From Marisa cornuarietis (taxonomy: Eukaryota > Mollusca > Gastropoda > Architaenioglossa > Ampullariidae), in NCBI GenBank assembly GCA_004794655.1, contig SMMW01000622.1:13024501-13088500 (forward strand): a stretch of DNA of 64,000 bases. Reading direction: 5' to 3'. The notes below the pieces were generated by a model. That model worked only from the letters and a program-made list of their open reading frames with translations. It had not been told where the DNA came from and did no database searches. Shown in pieces: positions 38,501-51,670 of this stretch. Position 1 is the stretch's first letter, and each line of letters opens with the position of its first letter. A program made the position numbers and the translations under genes.

Positions 38501-39240
38501 AAGCAATTGATTATGGTAAGCATCATTTGATTCTTAGATGTTAAGAACTTGGACATATGTGAGACTAAAGATGATGACAAGAACTTGCACTGTATACTGT
38601 GTTTGTTGGTTAATAGCCTATGATTCTGGCAGAGCTGAGAGGTGTTTGATTTTAAAGCTTTTGGTTAGGGAATTTCTTTTGTTGTATTGCATTTGAAAAA
38701 TTAATAATGGTTTATTTTAAAAATGAATACAAGGATTTTCCATTTTTACTGACTGCATGCATACACTGTCCCCTGATTTTGATTGATCAGCCAATACCAT
38801 TTAGCTGACTTAATCCTTCATATTTACTGCAATATTGATGAAAAACTGATCCCTTTTTTGATTTAGCGGCTACACCTGATGCCTATGACCATATTATTGT
38901 TAATGATGACCTTGAGGTTGCATATGAAAAGCTAAAAGGTATACTTATGGAGGTGAGTATCTTGCTGGATCAGAACTTGCAAAACTATTTAGTATTTCAA
39001 TTTAAAACTAGATATCTATTACTGCAAAAGAAGTTTATTTGTAAACATTTAAAAATAATCACAGATCATGGCTATATTACTAGAGATATTTACTCCAGTG
39101 CATGAATGAAAATTGTAGTTAAAACAATTGGTGTCATTATACAGTCGTTAAACAGTACAAAATGTCTTTTATATCTCTTTTCTTTCCATTTACAGGATAT
39201 TGCAGAACTCAAGCGTGCTAAGCATAAGGCTCAAAAGTGA
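35548..39240 (+). CDS. GUK1: Guanylate kinase
   Basis: Guanylate kinase transfers phosphate from ATP to GMP (or dGMP), giving GDP for nucleotide pools and cGMP recycling. Coding exons: 35548-35662, 36752-36793, 37131-37227, 37575-37719, 38431-38515, 38867-38952, 39196-39240. All junctions are GT-AG and in phase, giving 204 residues (the human enzyme has 197). The P-loop GPSGGGKST is at residues 12-20. The GMP-binding region continues with [18 protein letters not shown] and [13 protein letters not shown] sequence ([10 protein letters not shown]), and the lid/C-terminal part carries [12 protein letters not shown] and [14 protein letters not shown]. The start follows an acceptor ending at 35515, with frame open back through it, so an N-terminal extension from an upstream exon is possible. 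It converges on TSFM. No broken or missing residue was seen. Confidence 0.96.
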
Positions 39241-41796
39241 GATAAATGTGCACTACAAACAGTGCATCCAATAGTAGAATGCTTATTGTTATATTACATA
39301 CTGCAGCCATTTTACCGTCCTATATAACATTTTATTTAAATGATTTAGTTGAATGACAATAGCAATGTCATCCACATTTTTTGTGTGGCACTTTTATAGA
39401 TTTGTTTTATATTTCAACACTGACATGCAGCAGTACTACTTTAAAAAAAAAGCTGCTCTATGTTTACTGAAGTGTAAGGAACCATCACTTTTAAAGTAGC
39501 TTATCCACAGAACAATGAACTTTCTAAATTGTACAGCTGAAATGAAGTATTTGAGAAATTGAGAAGCAGGAACACTTTTTCAATCTTGATTTGATTCCAG
39601 CTGTAAACCAGAAAAACAAACTAGAACACTGAGATAATACAGTCACACTTTGGACCAATGAAAGTGACCCCACAACTTGCAGACTATTATTCTGTGATAT
39701 CGTTAATGTTTTTTTAGTGTGGTATGCAGTTAAAGGTTATCATGGAGGGCAAGCAGTATTGAGTGGTGGAATCTCGATACTTGTACATATTTTAAAGTAT
39801 GACATTTTGGGGTATTTTTTAAGGTGAATTTCATTATTGTTTGTTCACATGGTAAACGTATTTCATGGTAGAAGGTAAAAAATATTATGAGAGCTCAAAG
39901 TGGCTTATTGAAATGGTGTTTTAACCATAGAATGATGCTTTGGAGAGCTAATAATTTTTAAAGCATTTCTGTATCACATTGCTCTGCCAGCAGCGAACTT
40001 AGTGAGTTTCGACATAAACAATCGGCTTAACAATATCGATGTTGCACACACACAACACAACACGCACACATGTATGCATGCATGGCATGGAAGATAAAAG
40101 AGTACTTCCAGAAGCTGTGAAACAATACAGCTAATGAGCAGTCCCTTATACTCCTTATTAAAAAGAGATTTTTAGATGTTTTTGTCTCAAGTATTACAGA
40201 AATTTAAATAAAGTTGATCTTAAGTGGACACTCTTAATTACCCTAACACCTAACTTTAGTTCTTATAATTCTTTTAATTTTAAGACTGCCTCAGATATGA
40301 AAAGACTCTAAAATTGGATCTTACTGAGCATTAAACTTTAATAGTTAAGTGGTTCTGTTGTAGATTTTATATGTACAGAATTTTTTTATGGTAATGCATT
40401 GATTCATTTTTGGTTTTTGTTAGTGGCATGGGAAACTTGTGACATTTAAGCAGAGACTTTCATAGGCTGTATTGATTTTGATGAAAGGTTTACAGTTGAG
40501 AAAGGACTGCATGCACTTTCTACTATGGCTTTGTGGTGTTAGAAAAATGTTGCGCGGTAGATTTTTAGAAAATATTTCAGACTGAACAAATCACGAATAT
40601 ATGACGATGAATACTTACTGTTACTTTGTACATGCCTGGTAAGGTCATCATACTCTTGTAAAATCATCACTTTGTGTCAGTGGTGACTTGGGATATCATT
40701 TTAGATGTGTAATGTGCTGTAAGTTAAATTTCTATCAGAACCATAAGCTGTAAGCTCCTGTGTTAAATTCACACTCTTGCTTGTTATCCACATCATGAAC
40801 ATTTTCAGGGTAAGCATTGTAGATTGAAGATTAGTGCTGCTGACTGGAACAGGGCATCTAGGATCATTTAGACATAAAGAACTCCCCATGTTTATGGAGT
40901 ATCTGCAGGCAAAGTAAAGGTGGAAAAAGAGAAGGTTGAACTCTCATCTTTCAAATGCCAAGCCCTAGTCACTGATTCTGTTGGGCTTACTACCCCTACA
41001 GCCAGCTAAGCTGTATCCTAAGTTAAACCAAGAATAAAGAATGGCAACTCTATTCCAAAATTTTGTTTGGCATACATTTTCTGTTGAATATTTACTGTGG
41101 ATGTGAAGCTCAAACAATTGTAGCCATTATGGTTTATTTGTTTTTACAGTGAGGTATACTTATTAAAGATTTGACTTTCTCAGACTGTGTAATGCCTTTT
41201 TTATGGCTGAATTGGTTGAGTTTTATTTAAATGTCTTGTGACATATTTTGTGTCCACATTTATTTACTGCTTGACCTGACAAATTCAAAATTAACAAAAT
41301 CAATCAGTCAAAGGAGTTTCTAATTCTGATTATTTTCACTAATCACACAAATAAATTCCTTCCTTGTTTTATCTTCCAATCTATTTTTACATTTATTTCT
41401 GTATTATACAATAACTGACAAAAAACATTAAAAGTAACCAAAAATAAGTTGTTGGCAATTTAGCTGAATGCTCATCCATTTTGTTGCAAAAATGATTAGT
41501 TCACTAAAGGCCATAGCCAATGTGAGAACTTGTGTATTAAGGTGTTACCCAATCAGAGCTTACATTTGAGGCCTTGGCTGTTTACACAAAAGCTGTTTAA
41601 AGACCAGTTGTAAACGGAATATAGATGGGAGAAAACTAAACCAGGATAATTTTTTTTGTGGTAAATTAATTCCTTAAGAAATTGAGATGACTACAAAATT
41701 TATAACACTGGTACTATTTTACAATAATTTATTAGGATTTTAATAACATGAGAAAACAAAAAATAATGCTCCAAGATACACATTTTCTGTTTTTGT
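39241..41796. other. GUK1 3' UTR and GUK1-TSFM spacer
   Basis: AT-rich sequence with a short ACACAC stretch near 40050 and AATAAA signals at 40207 and about 41031. No gene was seen. Confidence 0.5.
40207..40212 (+). promoter_or_regulatory. Possible polyadenylation signal of GUK1
   Basis: AATAAA hexamer about 970 bp after the GUK1 stop codon, in an AT-rich 3' flank without other coding signal. A second AATAAA lies near 41031. Which one is used cannot be told from sequence. Confidence 0.35.
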
Positions 41797-41802
41797 TTTA
41801 TT
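41797..41802 (-). promoter_or_regulatory. Possible polyadenylation signal of TSFM
   Basis: AATAAA on the minus strand about 270 bp after the TSFM stop codon. GUK1 and TSFM thus end tail to tail with about 1.6 kb between candidate poly(A) sites. Confidence 0.4.
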
Positions 41803-42071
41803 CACTGGACCTCTGGCATGTCTTACCAACCTCCCATCCCTGATCCGATTTTAAACAGAAACCCTTTGCATTAATATATGCAATGCATTCTGAAAAATGT
41901 TCTAGTGTAATTAATAGCAGAAGAGCGGGTAAAAGTTTCCTAACATAAAACTGAAGCAAAGGTGCAGAATTTTGAAAGACCTTAGTGGGCAACTTTCAAG
42001 AATGTGTTATATATGATCAAAGTACAGTATTGAGATGATTTATATGAGGTATTTTTACTCTGAGTTTAAAG

Positions 42072-45000
42072 CTAATCTCTATCATCAGGTAATACCTCTC
42101 CACAAGCGAAACGAGCAAATGCTTTAACAGCGACACCATTTCGGCTTAGCATGTCCCCAACGCTGATGTTCTGATCTAAAAGGAACTCCTGGAACAGCAA
42201 TCTGTCTTCCTCTTGCTCCTTGCATTCCCTACGTGGTGGTTCCTCACATTTGTTTTCTTGTCGTCTGTCTGGACAGGATCGCGTAGGTTGGTTACATGAG
42301 TCGCCTTCTTCTTGACAGGTTCTTTGTCCCCTATTACATGAGTTGTCTTGATCAGGGTCTCCAATTATCCTTGGATTCATGCCCACAATATGTTGACCTA
42401 GGACATTGGAAACTTTATCCAGCGACAAGCCAGAGTATGGATTGCACTCGTCTTGCTGGAGGCATTTTCCTTCCTGTTGTAGGCTCATCAGAACTCCATA
42501 CTTACCTAAACGGCAGTTATTGCCTTCACTAATTTCAGGGCCTGCAAGGTCAGAAAAACCTAACAAAATATTAATTAAAAGAGCAGCTAAACAGTCTTTA
42601 GACATGTTCACTGCTAACTGCTTAATGTGCACACTGTGAAAACTTTGACCTTTTAGTACACTTTTCTGTCTGAAAATATTGTTTTCTGATGCAGCTAGAT
42701 TGTTTGCAGCATGAATATCCAAATTTATGTTAATTTTTTTATGACTGCAAAAAGTATTAAGACATATTTATATAGCCATGGATATAGATGGAAAAATTTT
42801 GCTATTTCGCATATCTCAAACTCGAATAGTAAATAGTAGTTTTCTACAGAGATAAAATGCAAACACTTACATGACGAATGGACGTATGTGCTGATAGAAC
42901 TCTTTTCTTCCTTCAAGTGAACAGCTCGTCTCAAAACCATGTTCTCTCCAATACTACCAATGCAAAGTGCCACCACGTCTGCCAAAGTGCTACACTGTGA
43001 TGCCGGGATGGAGTTGACCATACCTTTACTGGCAAAAATCTGCACACACCCGCCCACACAGAGTTATATCCCTTTGCCTACGGTGAGCTCTCCCTTAAAT
43101 TATTTTTGTCATGGGTACGTTTCAGTAATGGCTGTCAGTGGATACCAGTTCTGGATCTACATTCCTGTATTTGATCTTGACTGTGTTTTTCTAATCTCTT
43201 CTTTTATTTCGCAATGATATTTGATTTATTAATCACCTCTCTTTAGCAAATCTCCATTGTGCATGGTTAGCTGTTGTTTTACGATGTTCCAGCAGCTAAG
43301 ACTATATCCCACCGAGAGCTATCCTGCAGCCAAAGGTGTCTAATACACACATAAAGGTGAAAGTTGCTTAGCTAGCACAGTTAAATTGGGAAGATTGGAA
43401 TTCCCCCCAACAGATAAGTTAAACTATTGCTGTCTGGTAATTTTATTCAAACCCTAATGGAGAAATTTGTGATGCTGTTGGAAAACCACAAGCCACTTCT
43501 CAGTTCTTTAGTGGTTTATAATCAACGATAGTTTCAATCTGTTTACAACACTGACCAGGGGTAACTGTTGTTTCAGAAAAAATTGGTGACATGCATGTGC
43601 CACTTGAGAGGTCAAGTCGATGAACTTGCAGTTACGGGCCACAAAGTCAGTTTCGCAATTAACCTGCACAAAATAACACAAAAAATTAAAAGGTCTTTAC
43701 AGAAATTTGACCCAGAAATCTCACATCTGGTTTCTTCTTAGACTGTTTAGATAAATGAAATTAGATAAAAATAAGAATTACCTCAACCATAGTAGCTGAT
43801 TTGCAATCACTCACAATGCCAATCAAACCCTGTGTCATACAGCGAGTCTGGAGCTTTGTGGCTTTGCACCAACCTTCCTTCTGTGCCTGCTCCTGAAGCC
43901 ATTTTTCTGCCTGTCATCAAGAACAATATTAGCGAAATGGAAGTAAAATCTTGGGAGCTGTTCCTAGCATTGCATGAAAAAAGTAAAAAAAAAGAGACAC
44001 TAACCTATATGCAATCTGATTTATCAACTGCATAATGAATAACACCCATAGAACTAACGCACAAACATATGGTTCAGTACATAACTCTGATGATTTTTGT
44101 CACAGAAACACAAACAGTATTTTAAACAGACTCCATTAGAGAAATCTTATATCGATTACATACATGTAACAGTTATATTATCAGACTTGAGGCACACTGT
44201 TCATTGTGTGATCATTAAAGAACAAACCATTAACCACAGAGTTTCATGTATGAAATATTACTTTTAAGTGTCCTTCCAGATTTTATTGACAACATTACTT
44301 TGAGAAAAAACCATTGTTAGCTTTCAACAATTATAACATTTAATATAATCTAAGAATTCCTAGAAAATGATGGTGGGAAGCTTGTGAACCAACACTCAGC
44401 ATCCACGACTTTGATTGTGCATTGGTCAGAATAAATGTTCAAGGAATGTAAGCAATAAGCAAGCTGAAGCATTTGAAACAAGGCTACACAAACAAAACAG
44501 AATGCTCCGAGGGACAAAAGAGAGCAAGAATGAGTTCCTCACACATTCCTCAGCTACTACTTATCTATGGCAAATGTAAAGTTTCATAGTTTTTCATTCA
44601 TATCTCTGATGAGATGGTAGGTCTCGTTCTGACACAAACTCACATCCTCTAAATCATTGCCACACCGTTCCAGTGCCTTCTTGCAGTTAATCAGAGTGAA
44701 CCCAGTGCGCTTGCGTAGTTTATTGAGTAGTGTCTTATCCACTCCTGTACTCATCGCCCGCCAAGTACTTGACCCAAGACATGATACTGGGATGCGCTGA
44801 AAGACCAAACCTGAAACAAGATGCAAATTCTAAACCATTTTTTTTAATGTGCATGAACATGCACATGAACATGTATATGTATTTTGTATATCATGTATTT
44901 GTATGTATTATCTCTTCATATTATGTATGTATTACTGCTAGTAAGAGCACTATTTGAAATTGCCCTTGGGGATAAATAAAGTGGTATTGTATTGTATTGT

Positions 45001-46543
45001 ATTATTAATAGTTACATTAATTACTATAAACATCAGTGTATATAATCTGCATTGATCATGACTTACTATCAATAAACAAATTCACGATGGCCTAAATGCA
45101 CTCTAACCACTGAAATCATATAAAAATTCTACAGTATCTTTAAACTTAATGCATTTAATACCTTGCACCTTGCCATGCTACAGTTAAAATTCCCCACAAA
45201 ATTACAGACCAATCTTTGAAAGAACATTTTTGTATCTGTAATTTTGTTGGGGAAGGAAAACATTATTTTCAGTTTTTGTCTCCAACCTTAATGTAAGAGA
45301 AAATGATACTTTGCAAATTTTATCATATTTAAAATTCATAATAAGTAGAAAGGTGATATCATAAAATGTTCAACTGAAAGTTTGGAAAGAAAATTTCAGA
45401 TTTATACGCACAGGACTTCAATGTATGGAAACAATGGTGTAATAACAGATAATCAAATAACAATATGAGCTCCGATGTAGTTAGCATATGATAGTTCATA
45501 CAGTTGCTATTTATCATTTTGCCGACATTAAATTGGGCCGTTTTCTTCCTATAACAGTTACAGCAAAAACAGGAAACCCAGATCATAGATTATTTTGTAA
45601 CTGTATCAAAGCATAATAATATTAATATTTATAAAAGTTTAATATTTGTAACCGTGTCAGTATTAATAATAATAATGGTGTGAGCTTTTATAGCGCGGTA
45701 TCCCAGCCAAAGCCATGCACAAACATAAAAACACAAGACAGACAAAGTTCTTGTGGCTCTCTCTGTGAAGTTAATAGGAATACCAACTCGTTCTTCTGCC
45801 GGATGACATTCATAAATCAAGATGTCAATGAGATAGATCTACAGTCATTGGACTGGAGCAGAATAGAGCAATACCCAAACACGTCGATCAAATCGTCAGG
45901 AGAAGATTCAAATGATCACAAAGTAGAAATTGCAGTGCAGTGTTGAAACGCAATGTTTGGCACTGATGTAAAGATTATCCCAGGGACGACTCGTAAGTAT
46001 GAAGAAACTTTGATGGCGTCAGCCAGAGGATTAACGGCGATGAGAGAGTTGATATTAGCAGAGGAATGATTAAAAATCCACAGGCAAGTAAACAGTCAAA
46101 CACAATATGCCGCTGACATCAGAAAAAAGTGCAGATCGGTACAATAGTCACTATAAGCACATAAAATCCCAGAAGAAAACGAAAATGTGGAGAGCTAGTC
46201 CCCTCAAGCCTGTTAGGCGAAGAAAAATCCATCTCTTTCCCTGGTTTATTAAGCGGTGAGTACGAAATAAAATGTCTTTTTCAGAAATTAACCCGTTTGA
46301 TTTTGGCAAATAAAATGCTTATGAATAATACTTCATCGAAATCGAACCTCAAAATAAGAAATCGAGAACGTTAATGGGTTTTTGCGGTTATCGAAGTACA
46401 GACGCGATGTCATTGACCATTCACGTGAGCCTTTTATCGGACTCAGGGAAAATACAATGGAAATTTTCAAAAAAAAATTAAAGCATGAAAGAAAAAAATC
46501 AAGCATGCTATTTTTCAAACATACTCCACATGTTTAGCGGCAT
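42072..46543 (-). CDS. TSFM: Elongation factor Ts, mitochondrial
   Basis: EF-Ts is the nucleotide-exchange factor for mitochondrial EF-Tu. Coding exons: 46543-46525, 44810-44644, 43910-43782, 43663-43556, 43039-42871, 42541-42072. Phases fit and give 353 residues. The N-terminus (MPLNMWSLVFQRI..., no acidic residues for about 30 positions) looks like a mitochondrial presequence. The UBA-like domain carries TGFTLINCKKALE (42-54), followed by AEKWLQEQAQKEGW, the conserved NCETDFVAR (107-115), IGENMVLRRA and LGQHIVGM. The C-terminal part (ISVGDML...VKAFARFACGE) matches the family. Odd: between LGQHIVGMNP and FLLDQ lies a 45-50 residue Cys/Glu/Arg-rich insertion with six cysteines (266-304), longer than in the human protein. 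A polyadenylation signal for this strand is at 41802-41797. Identity is secure; the first, 19-nt exon is the least certain part. Confidence 0.93.
44811..46524. other. TSFM intron 1
   Basis: Holds the (TATTG)n tail at 44940. Frames at 45629-45946 do not resemble known proteins. No other exon was required by phase. Confidence 0.5.
44940..45008 (+). repeat. Retroelement tail with (TATTG)n
   Basis: Reads GGGGATAAATAAAGTGGTATTG followed by three further TATTG-type units, a common LINE 3' tail. Lies in TSFM intron 1. Confidence 0.55.
46525..46543 (-). CDS. Micro first coding exon of TSFM
   Basis: Reads ATG CCG CTA AAC ATG TGG A, then donor GTATGT. The leftover A joins the GT of the exon at 44810 to make Ser, so the phase fits exactly, and the joined leader looks mitochondrial. 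The sequence just upstream (46550-46680) is GC-richer and fits a promoter/5' UTR. The next exon has no ATG of its own before its acceptor; its first internal Met is residue 26. Confidence 0.65.
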
Positions 46544-46849
46544 CAGAAGTGCTGGGATCGTGGCACCGGCGTGAACGCCGTGGTGGAGGAACTCTTCAAC
46601 CGACAACCGCCGGACACAAGGGGAAGCTATGACCATGCGACTAAAGAGAGTTGTGTTTCTTGTGCCGTTATTTGGTCACTTGTAATTTTTGCTGGTTTAT
46701 AATTTTCCTAAAAATTGTGCTTTTTTTGTTAAAACATGATAACGATCGAATATTTTGCCAAGTTTCAGATTTGTAAAATAAGGTTGTATATACACACATG
46801 AAGATGACTACTAACTGCGTTACACAGACGAGAGAAAAATCCATTAATC

Positions 46850-48290
46850 CTTTATTTTCATTCGATTGTTGGTAGAAAATCGAGCGGAAATGAGCAGGTT
46901 CTGCATGGAACGCCCAGTCTACTCCTTCACAGTCGCCATCCAGTTCTTTCTCAGTCCATCTCGGCTTCGATCCACATACAGTACCGGCCCTGAAGGACGG
47001 TCTTTTAGGCAGAGTGTCGTGCCGGCTGAAACGGCCGAACCAGACCAGCTTGCGCCGTCTCACTGTTGCGAGGGTTTCCTGGTGTTCCGCAGATGTGGCG
47101 ACCGCGCATAAAATCGTTGGTCTTACGTTCCGTGTAGGAGATTCGGAACAGCTTTCTAAAATGCCTGGATTTGGTCTTTTGATATCAGTAAGCAGTGTCG
47201 ACGTCTTGCAACAATACAACAGAATGGGGACCACGATAGGGACTTGTACAGTTTATTCTGTACATTGTTGTTACCCTAATGCTGTTGCTGCGCCAGATCC
47301 TGTCCTGCCTGACCATTGCTGCCGTTGCTGAAGGGAATGTCTGCGGTGCAGCTGCCATCTTTGGAAAAGGTGGCATCCAGCAAGTACTTAAAACTATTGA
47401 CCTCCTCGAGCCTCCTCCATTCACGTAGATCTCTGCTTTGCCGTATCGATGGCGTCGACCATGACTTTGCCTTGTCAGTTCTGGTCTCCATCCCGTCGTA
47501 CTCGTGCTGTTCGTCAGTCTGTTAGTGATGTCTTGCGATTTGCTGCTGCTGTCTTCCTTCAGGTTGATATCGTCTGAAAGTTACAGAGGATCCTCCGGGG
47601 CCGTCAGTGGAAACGGAAGTGTGGTGCTTTGCATGATGTTTTCCAGAAAGATGCTGAACAGTGCAGGCTACAGTGGGCATCCCTGACGAACCCCTACTGG
47701 TGTCTGAAAGAAGTCTGCTACTTGGTTGTTGATTATTGCTGCGCTCCTTGAACTCTTGTATAGCGCAATAATAATTTGAACGAGGCTCTCTTTGATGTTG
47801 AAGTTTTGCACCTGCCACAAACCTTCGTTCCAGACTCTGTCAAATGGGTTTTTGAAGTTGATGAAGTTGTGGAGAGCTCCCTCTGGTGTTGTAGATGTGT
47901 TTCTGTTCAGGGAAAAATGTGGAACTTATGAAAAAAACCGTCTTGTTTCCGAAGTTATAAATCGGTGTCCAGACTTGGTTTCTTTATCACATCTTTTCCA
48001 CCGCTTTATAATACAACTTTAGGGCTAAAACAGCACTTTCGGGGTCAAGACACCCCTTTATCATTTTGGAAACAAGACACTTTTTCCTTGAGTTCCTCAT
48101 GTCTTCCCATGGCAATGACTTACCCTAGCTTCATAACTACCGCCCCTGATGGTCGTAGATTTCCTCCAATTCGTTGTATTCGTCAGTCAGTCAGTCGTCC
48201 CTTGCCTGGCACCTGGCGTTGGGGGGAGCACGTGGATAGACGCGGCAGCTGACAGGGCCCCCACTCTTGCCTATTTTGGGCAATAGTCAG
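46850..48290 (-). mobile_element. RTE-like LINE fragment upstream of TSFM
   Basis: Minus-strand frames include RRRKLVWFGRFSRHDTLPKR (C-terminal end near 46900-47100), NSFKYLLDATFSKDGS (about 47380) and downstream RT pieces to about 47850. Heavily broken. The outer part near 47900-48290 contains antisense-looking sequence without clear frames. Confidence 0.7.
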
Positions 48291-48299
48291 CAGGTCCTG

Positions 48300-49261
48300 T
48301 ACAGGACGACCGTGCGTGGAAGTCAAACAGTATAAAAACGAAGGCTTCTAAAACAAAATGGTGGATCACCCCGAAATACTTCGCGCTTGACGCAATGGAC
48401 AACTTGCCAGCGAAGGAAGTGGGCTCCCAAGTGGTAGAAAGCTCCCGTATATTTCACGAATGAAGAGATGGGTGTTAAGAGCCCACTTGCGGTTAGTATA
48501 AACGAGAGCTTTGGGGAGGCTGTCGCGCGAGAAAAAATATACAGTTGTTGAATTTTTAGTTAGGGGTTTTGTTTCTTCAAATGCAAAATAGAAACAGAAT
48601 TCTGAGTCCGTTTCTGAAGTTAAAAAATAGTTCACGTCTTGCTTGATTAAAGTATCTGCTAAGTATTTTTGTTGTACGTCTACGTCGTCTAGGATGATTT
48701 ATTAACTTTTAAAATTTCATGGAGCTATGCAGTGTACTCGTTGCGCGTATAATTAATAACGCCTTTTGAAGGAAAACGCCTTACCATGACTTTATCTGAT
48801 TTTTGTGGCCTGTGATTATCGTGTATTTACAGAAAATTAGTATATATTTGCTGAGTTTATAGCTGCATATACACGACGACTGAATATTTTAGAATATAAA
48901 TGTGTCAATGCAAAATATATATAAATATATTCAAATCTGATTGCTTGATCTATTAAAGAAAACTTAAAAAATGTCTTTGGACTGAACCTATTAATTAGTG
49001 TATACATATTTAGTATTTAGTAAATCAGCGATTATTCATTTTACATAACTGCAGAACTTTTTCTTCCTTTTTCACAAATACAAAATACGCCACCACCACC
49101 ACCACCACCACTACTAAGAAGAACAATAATTGTACAATCTGCCACAACATTAGGATTATGCCATATCAATTACGTGAACAATATGAAAGAAAGAAACTGT
49201 ACAATAAATGAGCACTAAGAAAGCTGCTACAGATCAACCGCCAGACTGAAATTAGTGGCCT
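48300..49261. other. Spacer, nothing recognised
   Basis: AT-rich, with a short CAC run at about 49088-49110. No gene or repeat was recognised. Confidence 0.5.
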
Positions 49262-49815
49262 ACAAATCCAAATGTTTCTTGAACTAATGTGTTTTAAGGG
49301 CATTTCGAAGGACTATGTTGACTGCTGGTAACGTTTCACATTTCGGCAGGTGTTCCATGCAAGCTGATGCTGATCTGGCAAACACGAATTCACCAAAGGT
49401 CCTGATTCTGGGAACGGAGAGAAGGCGAATATCAGCAGAAGAAATGACATGCTTGCTGTAGGTGTTGGGAGTTAGGTCAAAGAAGAAAGAGCAGAGCCTA
49501 TCAGAAACTGGAAGCATAGTACAATGTAGCAAATTGATATCCTATGTGAATCTGGACAAGAGAACAGGGGAGAATACGGAGAAGAGGTTTTGCATGATCT
49601 CGTTTGCGTGCTTGGAGTATTAGTCGTGCAGCAACGTTATGGAGCTGTTGGAGTTTGTGGATGAGATACAGGCGACAATTATAATATTCGGGATAAAATA
49701 AAGGCACAGACAAGGATGTGGGCATCTCGAAAGGAACGATCACACTGATATTGCGTAGTTTAAAACATGGAGTTCTGCGCATATTGGAAACCAAATTTTC
49801 TAAAGACATATCAGA
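49262..49815 (-). mobile_element. CR1-like LINE 3' end fragment
   Basis: Minus-strand frames read YNCRLYLIHKLQQLHNVAAR, LILQARKRDHAKPLLRIL, then IRLLSVPRIRTFGEFVFA and NALKTH, the same C-terminal pattern as at 1521-2129. A frameshift separates the two parts. Confidence 0.75.
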
Positions 49816-50187
49816 CATTTTACATTACAGCAAAACCAAGGTTCCTGGCTGAAGAAGAAAATGGAACATCCGCCAAGCCTTCTCTGATGGATCTGGACAT
49901 GAAGTCAGGTAGTGTGATGGATCAATAGTCGTGTATTTTATCATCATTAAGTTTTGGCTTGTTCATAACGATCCAAGACGTAACTTTTAAGATGCAGGAT
50001 TGTAAGCTTTGAAAAGCCGTGCGCACCATCTGGTCAGAAGTGTAGAGTGTCAGCAAAAGACTGACTGGAAATAGCATAACACTGAATCAACAGAGACAAA
50101 AGGCCTTAAAGGTCAAGCCGACCGCAACATTATTTCTTTATGATCAGGTTCAGCTCGTTTTAAAATAATAATTCCCAAAATATGAGT

Positions 50188-50540
50188 AGATCTTCTTCTT
50201 ATTCCTTTACGCCCCAGTGGAGCATAGGGCCGCAACTACACCAACGCCAGCGAACCCGGTTCTGGGCCTTCCTCCCCAGTTGGGTCCATGTCATTCCAGT
50301 TGCCTCCGCCTCGCCGTGGACCGATCTTCTCCACGTCTGTCTGGGTCTTCCAACCCTGCGCCTCCCCTGTGGGTTCCAGTCCAGAGCTTGTCGTGTTAGA
50401 TTTTCGGCCGGCTTTCGCAGAGTGTGACCGATCCAGCCCCACGTTCGCTTCTTGATGTCTTGGCTGGCAGGGGCCGGGAACACACACGTCACTTTCTGGT
50501 TGATGATGGGGGTTAAAGACGGAAAAACAAAGTCGATACA
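50188..50540 (-). mobile_element. RTE-like LINE 3' end fragment
   Basis: The minus strand reads KKRTWGWIGHTLRKPAEN, then ALDWNPQGRRRVGRPRQTW and KAQNRVRWRWCSCGPML, followed by an AAGAAGAAGAT tail. It matches the end of the element at 31420-31620. Confidence 0.8.
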
Positions 50541-51607
50541 TGCAAAGAGAAGGTTGATGCGCATCGGGTCAAGGCGATATGCTGTGGTTGTATGTGAGAA
50601 CAATACGCGTTTCTTCAACCAGTAAGTTACAGTATACAAAAACATATTTTATGTTAACAGAATCAGGCATGCATATGTATGTATGGGAAGTTAAGGCCAA
50701 GACAATGCAAAAATACAAAATACAAACCATCTTTATTAATCTTTTTTTATGAACTTTTTTGTCTGCCGTCGGTAACATTAGAACGTTACACAAAACGTCA
50801 GCACAGTCTAAAAAGAACATTTAATGTCTACATCCAGTTCTACATCTGTACTCGCACCGGCAAAACAAACATGTACCGCATGTTGCTAGTGCAATAGCCT
50901 CAAAAACCCAACAGAAACTGTCATTTAAGATATCAATCACCTTGTTTGCACATAGCTTAAGTTCTCTCTATGATTTTACTGCCTTGTTTTATTTTTATTA
51001 ATGTAGTTTAGTTTTTTTTCTTCTACTTAGACCAAGAGATTGATGTAATAAAGCATAACTTTTGCTTATTCTGTTACCCTTGTCACACTTTACGCACTTA
51101 TAGCCACTCTTACAAATATTAAAACTCTGTACGCATTCATATTGTAACCCATAATATGAAAGCAAAGAAACGAGTTTGATATCAATTAAAAATTATACTA
51201 AAAGGACACTCTGTTATAGGAGCAAACAAAATAATATTTATTTGATGCGTATTAGGTGGTGTTCATTAAATGATGGTAGCGCCGTGGAAGCCACCATTTT
51301 AAAATAAAATACTTTGACCATCTATAATGCATTGCACGGCATCACTCACCCTCTTCGACGCTGGCAAGATACTTAGTAGCTTTACTTCACGTCTGTGCAA
51401 CGTACATCAGCATTTTATTCCCTACAGAGCTAAAGCTCCTTTAGCGTAAAGGGATAGTTATTGTCACGTAAAGGTGCTTTATTATGCAAACGCTTGCATG
51501 CGCGAAAGCTTCTGTATACATACAATGCTGATGCTGGAGCAGTCGACAGCAAACGAATCGAGGCGTTGTTATGGACTATTATTTCTGAATTTTGATTGAT
51601 TTACAAC

Positions 51608-51608
<1 letters not shown>

Positions 51609-51670
<62 letters not shown>
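51609..51670 (+). repeat. (TG)n(AG)n compound microsatellite
   Basis: About 22 TG units run into about 9 AG units. It is the reverse complement of the compound repeat at 52040-52123. Confidence 0.95.

Noticed and set aside
44811..44826. TSFM start just upstream of the exon at 44810
   Set aside because: The codon there is TTG, not ATG, and it lies before a good acceptor (GTTTCAG), so it is intronic.
49088..49110. Possible CRISPR-like or structured array
   Set aside because: It is a plain CAC microsatellite. No spaced repeats of CRISPR type occur in the window, and this is animal DNA.
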